Shown in pieces: positions 28,177-35,957 of a stretch of 64,000 nt of DNA; the stretch's first letter is position 1, and every line of letters starts with the position of its first letter. The stretch covers positions 7,535 through 71,534 of the forward strand of contig DAIOWV010000007.1 of NCBI GenBank assembly GCA_036758285.1. Direction: 5' to 3'. This stretch comes from Taishania sp036758285 (GTDB taxonomy: Bacteria > Bacteroidota > Bacteroidia > Flavobacteriales_D > Crocinitomicaceae). The position numbers were made by a program, and so were the translations under genes. The notes under the pieces were generated by a model, which ran no database searches, was not told where the DNA came from, and saw only the letters and a list, made by a program, of their open reading frames with translations.

Positions 28177-29055
28177 TTGGACCTTCTATTACTTATCAGC
28201 AACACTATTGATTCGAATGATTATCAACAAATCATAGATTCCATTATCCAATTAAATGAAGAAGTTCAAATTCAAACAAAACAACATAATAGAATTGAAT
28301 CAGTCTGGGTTAGTTATTGTGCTGTTTTTCTCCCGTTAATTTGTTTCTTTTCATACATTCTTTACAATAATTTTCTTATTCGAAAATGGAGAAAAGGAGT
28401 TTTTCCATCTGATTTGGAATACAACAAAACGAACTTAATGGAGGCTTACTGTTGTTTAACAGTCTATTTTATTACTTTGGATCGTCATCACCAACTGAGA
28501 AAAATTCAATATTTAACTTCTTACTTTTCAAAAACATACAATTACGACATTGAGAAGATAGAAATGTCGATAGATCGAGTGCTTCATTATCCTATCCACC
28601 CTTTTGGTGTGACGGACTGGTTAAACAACCATACTTCGGAATCTTTTAAAAAGCAATTACTTGAATTTTTGGTTCATCTTACTTTTATTGATAACAATTT
28701 AAAATCCAAAGAATATGAAGCTTTAAAAACAATAAGTAAAGCTTTACATCTCAATCCGTCCTTTTTAGATGAAATTATGTTTTCTAAAAAAGAACAAACA
28801 CAATCTAAGGAATCATCAAATAAAAAGCGAGAAGAAAAGTCAACTCCATCTCCTTCAGTACTACAGCAACATGCGGATTTATTAGGAGTAAGCTTACCCA
28901 CTAATGAAAAAGAAGTTAAACAACGATATCGACAATTAGCGAAAAAATATCATCCTGATAAATTTGCCAGAGAATCAAAAGAACAACAAGAACAAGCTCA
29001 TCAACGATTTATTGAAATTCAAGAAGCATACGACTATTTAATGAATTCGATTTAG
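28177..29055 (+). CDS. membrane TerB-like / J-domain protein
   Basis: 292 residues, start uncertain (TTG at 28177; no in-frame ATG near). Residues ~45-65 are a membrane helix ('AVFLPLICFFSYILYNNF'), followed by a basic stretch, then two helical blocks (~90-200) with TerB-like 'LLEFLVHLTFIDNNLKSKEYEAL', a charged serine/lysine linker (~205-230), and a J domain (~235-292) with 'HPDK' and 'FIEIQEAYDYL'. It is a likely membrane-tethered Hsp70 co-chaperone and a distant second copy of the protein at 3719-4489. Its TTG start lies just after the pssA-purS terminator, so its promoter position is unclear. Confidence 0.75.
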   Translation: MDLLLLISNTIDSNDYQQIIDSIIQLNEEVQIQTKQHNRIESVWVSYCAVFLPLICFFSYILYNNFLIRKWRKGVFPSDLEYNKTNLMEAYCCLTVYFITLDRHHQLRKIQYLTSYFSKTYNYDIEKIEMSIDRVLHYPIHPFGVTDWLNNHTSESFKKQLLEFLVHLTFIDNNLKSKEYEALKTISKALHLNPSFLDEIMFSKKEQTQSKESSNKKREEKSTPSPSVLQQHADLLGVSLPTNEKEVKQRYRQLAKKYHPDKFARESKEQQEQAHQRFIEIQEAYDYLMNSI

Positions 29056-29062
29056 ACAAATA

Positions 29063-30154
29063 TTATCCTAAATTTTCTTCAAAAGGAATTTCCAATTGCA
29101 AAGATGTTTTTTCTTCCGATTGAGATTCAGCTAACATTTCATTATTTTTAATTGATAAACCTATCAATCTAACCTTTAACAACAATGGAATTTGCTGTAG
29201 TAATTGTTCGGCAGTTTGTTCAAGTACAACAAACTCTTCTACAACATTTGCATTTGTTTTACTTCTTGAAATATGTGTAAAATCGCTGTATTTTATTTTT
29301 AAAGTGATAGTCTTACCTTTAAATTTCATTTTATCAATTCTATTAAAAAGTTCATTTACAACTTTCATTAATTGATCTCTCAAAACATAATAATCATCGG
29401 TATCCTCTAAAAATGTTTGTTCAGCTCCTACAGATTTTCGTATGTGATTTGGATTAACAATACGATTATCTATTCCTCTAGCATTCAAATAATAAAGCCT
29501 TCCAAATTTTCCAAAATTATTAGTTAAAAACTCTTCTGACCTTTGTTTTAGATCTAATCCAGTGAAAATGTCCATTTGATGCATTCGTTCAGCGGTCTTT
29601 TTTCCTATCCCGAAAAATTTTTCAATTTTTAATTCTTCTACAAATTTTTCAGCTTTTTTAGGCCCAATTATATACAAACCATTTGGTTTATTGTAATCAG
29701 AAGCAATTTTAGCAAGAAATTTATTGATAGAAACCCCGGCAGATGCAGTTAAATTTGTCGTTTCCCAAATTTTTTGTTTAATTTCCTTTGCAACATCAAT
29801 GGCATATGGGATATTTTTATGGTTTATCGTTACATCTAAAAACGCTTCATCTAGTGACAATGGCTCCACTAAATCAGTATATTCCAAAAAAATTGAACGA
29901 ATTTGATTAGAAACTTCTTTATAAACATGAAAACGAGGTGGAGTAAAAATAAGATGAGGACACTTTCTTACTGCAAGTTTTGATGGCATTGCAGAATAAA
30001 CTCCGTATTTTCTAGCTTCATAACTAGCTGCTGCAACAACCCCTCTATGTCCCGAACCTCCTACTGCAATCGGTTTTCCACGAAACGCTTCATTATCCCG
30101 CTGTTCTATTGAAGCGAAAAAAGCGTCCATATCTATGTGAATGACTTTTCTCAT
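29063..30154 (-). CDS. dinB: DNA polymerase IV
   Basis: 363-residue Y-family translesion polymerase. Catalytic acidic residues are present in 'HIDMDAFFASIEQRDN' and 'PLSLDEAFLDVT'; 'SAGVSINKFLAKIASDYNKPNGL' and the helix-hairpin-helix 'FFGIGKKTAERMHQ' follow, then the little-finger domain. The C-terminus ('LQLEIPFEENL') resembles a beta-clamp binding motif. It copies past DNA lesions with low fidelity. It is 47 bases downstream of the SDR gene and may be read from the paa-reductase promoter. Confidence 0.94.
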   Translation of the reverse strand: MRKVIHIDMDAFFASIEQRDNEAFRGKPIAVGGSGHRGVVAAASYEARKYGVYSAMPSKLAVRKCPHLIFTPPRFHVYKEVSNQIRSIFLEYTDLVEPLSLDEAFLDVTINHKNIPYAIDVAKEIKQKIWETTNLTASAGVSINKFLAKIASDYNKPNGLYIIGPKKAEKFVEELKIEKFFGIGKKTAERMHQMDIFTGLDLKQRSEEFLTNNFGKFGRLYYLNARGIDNRIVNPNHIRKSVGAEQTFLEDTDDYYVLRDQLMKVVNELFNRIDKMKFKGKTITLKIKYSDFTHISRSKTNANVVEEFVVLEQTAEQLLQQIPLLLKVRLIGLSIKNNEMLAESQSEEKTSLQLEIPFEENLG

Positions 30155-30201
30155 CAGAATGAATTTTAGTCATTTAGAAATTGTAATATCAATAATCTAC
30201 A

Positions 30202-30891
30202 TTATGGTGTTGTCAACGAAACTGGTACAATACGACCATTCATCCACTGATGTGCTGTTAAAGCAAAATTACAAATATATTCAGCCATTTGTTCAGGAGA
30301 AATCAACGCTTCGTATCCTGGGAAAGCTTCGTGTAGCATTTCTGTTTGTACAGCTCCCAGACACAAACAATTCATTTTAACGCTTGTATGTTTAAATTCT
30401 TCAGCAAACATTTCTGTAAAACTTACCAATGCTGCTTTAGAAGTTGAATAAGCCATCAAACCAGCAAATTTTACAGTACCTTGAAATCCCCCCATAGAAC
30501 TAATATTCACAATATGTGCCCCATGTTCCATTTTTGGAAAAAGAGCCTGTACTGTTTGCATGATTCCAATAACATTCACCTGATATGAACGAATAAAATC
30601 ATTATGAGTAATGTCTTCAAAAGGCTTATTTACTAAGTAACCTGCATTATTAATTAGCACATCAATTTTTTCAGTATTCGAAAAAATGAAATCTAATTGG
30701 TTGGTGCAATTTTCAATCGAAATGTCGTATGCGTGACATTTTACATTTGAATAACCTGAAAACTGCTTTCGCATTTTTTCTTCATCCCTTGAAAGAGCAT
30801 AAATAGTGTGTGATGGATCTTGTGCATATTGATCCACCATCGCTTTACCTATACCTCTAGAAGCACCAATTATTACTATATTTTTACTCAT
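30202..30891 (-). CDS. short-chain dehydrogenase/reductase
   Basis: 229 residues: nucleotide site 'GASRGIGKA', 'NNAG' motif, catalytic Ser in 'NISSMGG' and the YxxxK pair in 'YSTSKAA', so a classical, active-looking SDR. The start overlaps the end of the second PaaE-like reductase by 8 bases, which places it in that operon. A role in phenylacetate breakdown is possible (for example a 3-hydroxyacyl-type step) but its substrate cannot be read. Confidence 0.85.
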   Translation of the reverse strand: MSKNIVIIGASRGIGKAMVDQYAQDPSHTIYALSRDEEKMRKQFSGYSNVKCHAYDISIENCTNQLDFIFSNTEKIDVLINNAGYLVNKPFEDITHNDFIRSYQVNVIGIMQTVQALFPKMEHGAHIVNISSMGGFQGTVKFAGLMAYSTSKAALVSFTEMFAEEFKHTSVKMNCLCLGAVQTEMLHEAFPGYEALISPEQMAEYICNFALTAHQWMNGRIVPVSLTTP

Positions 30892-31957
30892 CGTATGAAA
30901 TGATTAATTCACTACTAGTTGGATGAGTTTGACAAGATAAAATATATCCTTGCTCTATCTCTTTATCCGTAAGTGTATAGTTCACCTTCATTTTTACTGT
31001 ACCTTTCAAAACCTTTGCTCTACATGTTGAACAAACACCTCCCTTACATGAATAAGGCACGTCTGCTCCTTCAGAAATTGCAGATTCCAAAACAGATTTA
31101 TTGCCTTTCATTTCAAAGTCAAATGTTTCATCATCTAAAACAACTTTAACTTTTGTTGTTCCTGAAAAACTAACCTCTTCAACAACTTCTTTTTCAACAC
31201 TTAAAGCTGTCGTAAATAATTCGAAATGAATTTTTGAATCTGAAACACCAAATAATTGAAGCGCTTCTTTAACATGATGAATCATTTCTTCAGGTCCACA
31301 AATGTAAAAACCATCTGATTTCAGAATACTTAAATCTTCTTTTATGATTGACATGAATGCATCTTTTCCAACCCTTCCTTTAGCATACCCTTCCTTTTCT
31401 TCTTGTGTTAAAAAATAAGTGGTTTCAACTTTTGATAGTTGATTTAATCGAGATTGAAATAAAATATCTTGCTCTTTCTTATTTACATAAAACAATTTCA
31501 TCGATGCATCATCCATTTTCTGGACTTCATACGCCATACTCACAATAGGTGTTATTCCCGACCCAGCAGCAATAGCGATTATTTTTTTTGCATCATTTAA
31601 TAAAAATCGACCTTCAGGTTTAGAAATTAAAATCGAATCTCCTGATTTCAATAGATTGTTTAAATATTTTGAAACAATACCATTCTCAACCTCTTTAACC
31701 GCAATTGCTAAATCTGCACCATTTTCACTACAAATGGAATATGATCTCCTTTCTTCTTTCTGATTAATTTCAACTATTAATGTTAAGTATTGACCAGGAA
31801 AAAAAGAAAATGTCTCTTTTAAATCTGCGGGAATATCAAACACGATTTCAACTGCATCTTTCGTTAATCTATTGATCGTCTTAACAGATACATTATGAAA
31901 TCCTCTAGGAGTTTTTACTGTTGTTTCTTTTTTAAAAATTTTACCAAAAAATCCCAT
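30884..31957 (-). CDS. PaaE-type ferredoxin-NADP reductase (second copy)
   Basis: 357 residues: FAD/NAD(P)H reductase part (~20-250) with 'RRSYSICS' for FAD and 'IAIAAGSGITPIVSM' for nucleotide, then a plant-type [2Fe-2S] domain with CxxxxCxxC ('CKGGVCSTC') and a distal Cys in 'SCQTHP'. In PaaE these groups pass electrons from NADPH to the PaaA diiron centre. It lies 3 bases downstream of a close relative. An N-terminal extension of ~20 residues ('GFFGKIFKKETTVKTPRG') distinguishes it from the first copy. It may serve the same oxygenase or a different one. Confidence 0.85.
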   Translation of the reverse strand: MGFFGKIFKKETTVKTPRGFHNVSVKTINRLTKDAVEIVFDIPADLKETFSFFPGQYLTLIVEINQKEERRSYSICSENGADLAIAVKEVENGIVSKYLNNLLKSGDSILISKPEGRFLLNDAKKIIAIAAGSGITPIVSMAYEVQKMDDASMKLFYVNKKEQDILFQSRLNQLSKVETTYFLTQEEKEGYAKGRVGKDAFMSIIKEDLSILKSDGFYICGPEEMIHHVKEALQLFGVSDSKIHFELFTTALSVEKEVVEEVSFSGTTKVKVVLDDETFDFEMKGNKSVLESAISEGADVPYSCKGGVCSTCRAKVLKGTVKMKVNYTLTDKEIEQGYILSCQTHPTSSELIISYDE

Positions 31958-31960
31958 ATT

Positions 31961-33031
31961 TTAATCGTCAAATGAAACTATTAATTTATCTGTAATTGGA
32001 TGAGCTTGGCAAGTTAAGATATATCCTGCTGCAACTTCATCTGCTTCTAATGCATAGTTGACATCCATTCGTGCTTCTCCCTCAATAATTTTAGCTTTAC
32101 AAGTACAACAAACACCTCCTTTACAAGCAAAAGGTAAATCAGCACCAACCTTAAAAGCAGCATCAAGAACCGTTTCCGAAGCGTCCATTACAATGTCGTA
32201 AGTATCTCCATCTAAAATGACTTGTACATTTGCATTAATTTCAGGACCTGTATATTCAACCTTAGCTTTAGCTTTAGCTTTACCACCAGCAGTTGTAAAT
32301 AACTCAAAATGAACACTTTCCTTCTTGACTCCTAACTGATCAAGGCTTTCTTTTACAGAAAGAATCATTTCTTCCGGACCACAAATAAATACTTCAGAAA
32401 TATCCCAGCCTTTTAGAAAAGAATTATACAAATCTGTACATTTTGCTCCATCAATTCTACCTTTTTGAATTTTATTTCCTAAACTTTCACGAGACAATAC
32501 ATGAATGATTCGAAGTCTACTCATGAAGTTATTTTTCAGAGCTTCTAATTCCTCTCTAAAAATGATAGAACTAAAATTTTTATTTCCATAAAACAATGTG
32601 ATATCACTTAATGGCTCATCCTTTAGAATTTGTTTTAAAATTGCTAAAATTGGAGTTATACCAGAACCAGAGGCAAATAAAACATATGATTTTTGTTTTG
32701 TTGGATTTGTTTCTAACGTGAAATTACCCATTGGGGTCATTACTTCTAACTCATCACCAACATTCAATTGAGTGTTGACAAAAGTCGAAAAAACTCCATC
32801 TTCTACCTGTTTTACAGCTACCCTCCACTCATTCTCATAAGGTGCTGAACATAAAGAGTATGAACGACGGATATCTTCACCATTAACCAAAGTTCTTAAT
32901 GTAAGATATTGTCCAGAAATAAATTTATAATCATTAAGTAAATCGTTTGGAACATCAAAAGAAACCGATACAGCGTCTTCAGTTTCTCGTCTAACATCCT
33001 TTACTTTTAATGTATGAAATTTTGGAGTCAT
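31961..33031 (-). CDS. paaE: phenylacetyl-CoA epoxidase reductase subunit (first copy)
   Basis: 356 residues with the same two-domain plan: FAD motif 'RRSYSLCS', NAD(P)H motif 'FASGSGITPILAIL', and [2Fe-2S] cysteines in 'CKGGVCCTCKAK' with the last in 'CQAHP'. It is the gene next to the shared control region, divergent from paaA, and so the best PaaE candidate. Typical paa operons place paaE after paaD on the same strand; here it is inverted and duplicated. The ATG at 33031 begins 'MTPKFHTLKVKDVRRET', as expected for PaaE. Confidence 0.88.
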   Translation of the reverse strand: MTPKFHTLKVKDVRRETEDAVSVSFDVPNDLLNDYKFISGQYLTLRTLVNGEDIRRSYSLCSAPYENEWRVAVKQVEDGVFSTFVNTQLNVGDELEVMTPMGNFTLETNPTKQKSYVLFASGSGITPILAILKQILKDEPLSDITLFYGNKNFSSIIFREELEALKNNFMSRLRIIHVLSRESLGNKIQKGRIDGAKCTDLYNSFLKGWDISEVFICGPEEMILSVKESLDQLGVKKESVHFELFTTAGGKAKAKAKVEYTGPEINANVQVILDGDTYDIVMDASETVLDAAFKVGADLPFACKGGVCCTCKAKIIEGEARMDVNYALEADEVAAGYILTCQAHPITDKLIVSFDD

Positions 33032-33076
33032 AATTCAATTCAACTACTTGTTTTGCGGTAAAATTAATCATTTATG

Positions 33077-33108
33077 GCTAAACAACATTAAAAACCGAAT
33101 GCTAAACA
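33077..33108. promoter_or_regulatory. direct repeat GCTAAACA in the paa divergent region
   Basis: GCTAAACA occurs at 33077-33084 and 33101-33108, 24 bases apart, between paaE and paaA. It could be a regulator site; no factor is known from sequence. Confidence 0.35.
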
Positions 33109-33281
33109 GATGTAAATTCACTTAAATACTTAAAAAAATGAAAGATTAGGTAGTTAAAATACATAAATATCTAATTCAAACAAAAAATAATCCTTAATTC
33201 AAAATACCATCAAAAAAACGATTAAAAAAAGAAGTCAAACGATTCATTTCAAAAATTTCATATTTATACACCTTTTTTCAC

Positions 33282-33289
33282 TAAATTTG
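33282..33289 (+). promoter_or_regulatory. putative -7 box TAAATTTG for paaA
   Basis: Exact TAnnTTTG match 12 bases before the paaA ATG, implying a very short leader. The -33 element is weak (TTTC near 33256). Confidence 0.4.
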
Positions 33290-33301
33290 TAGAGTACTCA
33301 A

Positions 33302-34264
33302 ATGGCTATGAAGGAAAATAATATAGAAGAATTAGAACGTCTATTTCAGGAAAAAATTGATAATGACATCAAAATTGAACCTAGAGATTGGATGCCAGAT
33401 GCATATCGTGATACGTTGATTCGTCAAATTTCACAACATGCACATTCAGAAATTGTAGGTATGCTTCCAGAAGGCAACTGGATTACTCGTGCACCAAACT
33501 TAAGAAGAAAAGCTGTTTTATTGGCTAAAGTTCAAGACGAAGCTGGACATGGTTTATATTTGTACAGTGCCGCAGAAACTCTTGGTGCAGACAGAGAGGA
33601 AACCATAGATGACTTACATACTGGTAAAGCTAAATATTCTTCTATTTTTAATTATCCAACATTATCTTGGGCTGATATGGGAGCTGTTGGTTGGTTGGTT
33701 GATGGAGCAGCAATCATGAATCAAGTACCTTTGTGTCGTTGTTCTTATGGCCCTTATGCTCGTGCTATGGTTCGTGTTTGTAAAGAAGAATCATTTCATC
33801 AACGCCAAGGTTTTGAAATCATGTCAACCTTAGCAAATGGAACTCCTGAACAAAAAGCAATGGCTCAAGATGCCTTGAATCGTTTTTGGTGGCCAGCATT
33901 AATGATGTTTGGTCCGAATGATGCTGAGTCAAAACATACAGCACAATCAATGAAGTGGAAAATTAAACGATCTACAAATGATGAATTACGTCAACAATTT
34001 GTAGATGTAACAATTCCTCAAGCAGAAATGATTGGTTTAACAGTACCTGATCCCGATTTAAAATTCAACGAAGCTACAGGTCATTATGAATTTGGAGAAA
34101 TCAATTGGGATGAATTCTGGCAAGTTGTAAAAGGAAACGGACCTTGCAATAAGGATCGAGTTGATACACGTCGAAAAGCAAAAGAAAATGGTATGTGGGT
34201 TCGCGAAGCTGCTGTTGCATATGCCGAAAAACGTGCGAATAGACAAAAAGAAAAAAGAGCTTAA
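33302..34264 (+). CDS. paaA: 1,2-phenylacetyl-CoA epoxidase catalytic subunit
   Basis: 320 residues, close to the usual PaaA length. Diiron ligands are visible in 'KVQDEAGHG' and 'CKEESFHQRQGFE', the ExxH pairs of the four-helix bundle. PaaA epoxidises the ring of phenylacetyl-CoA, the first ring-attacking step of the paa pathway, using oxygen and electrons from PaaE. The gene heads paaABCD (27, 18 and 45 bases between genes). 'IEPRDWMPDAYRDTLIRQISQHAHSEI' at positions ~25-50 (key residues W, M-P-D, R-Q-I) is the family's substrate-binding region. Confidence 0.96.
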   Translation: MAMKENNIEELERLFQEKIDNDIKIEPRDWMPDAYRDTLIRQISQHAHSEIVGMLPEGNWITRAPNLRRKAVLLAKVQDEAGHGLYLYSAAETLGADREETIDDLHTGKAKYSSIFNYPTLSWADMGAVGWLVDGAAIMNQVPLCRCSYGPYARAMVRVCKEESFHQRQGFEIMSTLANGTPEQKAMAQDALNRFWWPALMMFGPNDAESKHTAQSMKWKIKRSTNDELRQQFVDVTIPQAEMIGLTVPDPDLKFNEATGHYEFGEINWDEFWQVVKGNGPCNKDRVDTRRKAKENGMWVREAAVAYAEKRANRQKEKRA

Positions 34265-34291
34265 TCGAATTTAGAATAAAAATAACGAACA

Positions 34292-34579
34292 ATGTCAAAT
34301 GCAAATTGGCCTCTTTGGGAGGTTTTCATTAGAAGTAAACAAGGATTGAGTCACAAACATGTTGGTAGCTTAAGAGCTGCTGATGCTCAAATGGCTGTTG
34401 AAAATGCTCGTGATGTATACACACGTCGTTCGGAAGGAATTAGTATTTGGGTTATTCAATCAAGTGATGTATATGCTTCAGACCCTAACGAGTCTGAATC
34501 TTTATATGAACCTGCAGATTCAAAAATATACCGTCATCCAACTTTTTATGATGTCCCTGATGGGATTTCTCATATGTAA
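34292..34579 (+). CDS. paaB: 1,2-phenylacetyl-CoA epoxidase subunit PaaB
   Basis: 95 residues, the normal size. Family motifs: 'WEVFIRSKQGLSHKHVGSL', 'ALRAADAQMA'-like segment, 'NARDVYTRR' and 'GISIWVI'. PaaB is needed for the PaaA-PaaC complex to join PaaE-type reductase and has no cofactor of its own. The ATG at 34292 follows paaA by 27 bases. Confidence 0.96.
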   Translation: MSNANWPLWEVFIRSKQGLSHKHVGSLRAADAQMAVENARDVYTRRSEGISIWVIQSSDVYASDPNESESLYEPADSKIYRHPTFYDVPDGISHM

Positions 34580-34597
34580 TTCAATTAATTATATAAA

Positions 34598-35350
34598 ATG
34601 GATAATAATTTATTTGAATATTTACTTCGTTTAGGAGACGACAGTTTAATCATAGGACATCGATTATCTGAATGGTGTGGTCATGGTCCAATATTGGAAG
34701 AAGATATTGCACTAACGAATATGGCTTTAGACTTTATTGGTCAAGCAACTTCACTTTTAGATTATGCTGGAATAGTTGAGAACAAAGAAAGAGATGGAGA
34801 TGCTTTAGCATTTTTAAGATACGAAAGAGAGTATCGAAATGTATTATTGCTGGAACAACCAAATGAAGATTTTGCAGTAACTATGATGCGTCAATTTCTT
34901 TTTGATGCCTTTAGAAAACCTTTTTTTGAAGCACTTCAAAATAGTGCTGATAAACAATTAGCTGCAATCGCTGAAAAATCGTTAAAAGAAACAAAATATC
35001 ATTTGAAACATTCTTCTGAATGGGTAATCCGTTTAGGAGATGGTACAGAAGAATCACATAATAAAATACAGTATGCTTTAGATACTTTATGGCGTTATAC
35101 AGATGAATTATTTTTTGAAAATGAAGTCGATATTGTACTTCAAAAAGATGGAGTTGTTCCTTCTCTAATTCCAATTAAGGCTGAATGGGAAAAGGTAGTC
35201 AACACAGTTTTAGAAGAAGCTACTTTATCTATTCCTCAAAATGGATGGATACAGAAAGGAGGTAGAACTGGTTTACATTCTGAACATTTAGGATATATAT
35301 TAGCAGAATTACAATACATTCAGCGCGCTTACCCAGGAATGAAGTGGTAA
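34598..35350 (+). CDS. paaC: 1,2-phenylacetyl-CoA epoxidase subunit PaaC
   Basis: 250-residue helical protein that forms the structural partner of PaaA. Recognisable family segments are 'LGDDSLIIGHRLSEWCGHGP', 'DIALTNMALDFIGQA', 'KETKYHLKHSSEWVIRLGDG' and the end 'RAYPGMKW'. The fold is a ferritin-like diiron bundle; in studied PaaC proteins the metal site is not the catalytic one. 18 bases after paaB. Confidence 0.95.
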   Translation: MDNNLFEYLLRLGDDSLIIGHRLSEWCGHGPILEEDIALTNMALDFIGQATSLLDYAGIVENKERDGDALAFLRYEREYRNVLLLEQPNEDFAVTMMRQFLFDAFRKPFFEALQNSADKQLAAIAEKSLKETKYHLKHSSEWVIRLGDGTEESHNKIQYALDTLWRYTDELFFENEVDIVLQKDGVVPSLIPIKAEWEKVVNTVLEEATLSIPQNGWIQKGGRTGLHSEHLGYILAELQYIQRAYPGMKW

Positions 35351-35395
35351 TCAAATAGGTATTTATTATCCATTTGTAAAATTTAGTTTTAATTC

Positions 35396-35881
35396 ATGGT
35401 TTCAGAAATCCAAATATGGCAATGGTTAGAGGAAGTTTCAGACCCTGAAATACCCGTTTTAACGATTGTTGATTTGGGTGTTGTTCGTTCAGTTAAAATT
35501 GAGAAAAATATAGTAAACATAACAATTACACCTACATATTCAGGTTGTCCTGCAATGCAAGTAATTGAGGAAGATATATTATCTCTACTTAAAACGAAAG
35601 GTTTAACAGATGTGAACATTCAACTTGTTCTTTCTCCTGCTTGGACAACCGATTGGATTTCTGAAAATGGAAAAGTTAAATTAAAAGAATATGGGATTGC
35701 ACCTCCTGTTGACGAAGTAGATAAAAGCGTGCTATTTGCAGACCCTCCAGTCATTGAATGTCCACAATGTCATTCTAAAAACACACGGATGGTTTCCCAA
35801 TTTGGAAGTACTGCATGCAAAGCTCAATATCAATGCAATGATTGCTTAGAACCGTTTGATTATTTCAAATGTTTGAAATAG
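35396..35881 (+). CDS. paaD: 1,2-phenylacetyl-CoA epoxidase subunit PaaD
   Basis: 161 residues. The N-terminal ~100 residues are a MIP18/DUF59 domain ('VSDPEIPVLTIVDLGVVRSV', 'PTYSGCPAM'), a family linked to iron-sulfur cluster or metal-centre maturation. The C-terminus carries a zinc-ribbon (C-x2-C at 'CPQCHS' and 'CNDCLEPF'), typical of PaaD. It is thought to help load metal into PaaA. The ATG at 35396 is 45 bases after paaC. No paaG, paaZ, paaH or paaK follows, so the rest of the pathway must be elsewhere. Confidence 0.92.
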   Translation: MVSEIQIWQWLEEVSDPEIPVLTIVDLGVVRSVKIEKNIVNITITPTYSGCPAMQVIEEDILSLLKTKGLTDVNIQLVLSPAWTTDWISENGKVKLKEYGIAPPVDEVDKSVLFADPPVIECPQCHSKNTRMVSQFGSTACKAQYQCNDCLEPFDYFKCLK

Positions 35882-35887
35882 ACTTTT

Positions 35888-35923
35888 AGGATAAGTTAAC
35901 AATGAGGATAAAGTTTAACAATT
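35888..35923 (+). repeat. imperfect tandem repeat between paaD and the esterase-like gene
   Basis: AGGATAAGTTAACAATG (35888-35904) is followed at once by AGGATAAAGTTTAACAATT (35905-35923), differing by two inserted bases. Position (35-70 bases before the next ATG) suggests a possible operator. Confidence 0.6.
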
Positions 35924-35957
35924 ATTTTTATCCGAACATTTTGTAATACTTAAACTT

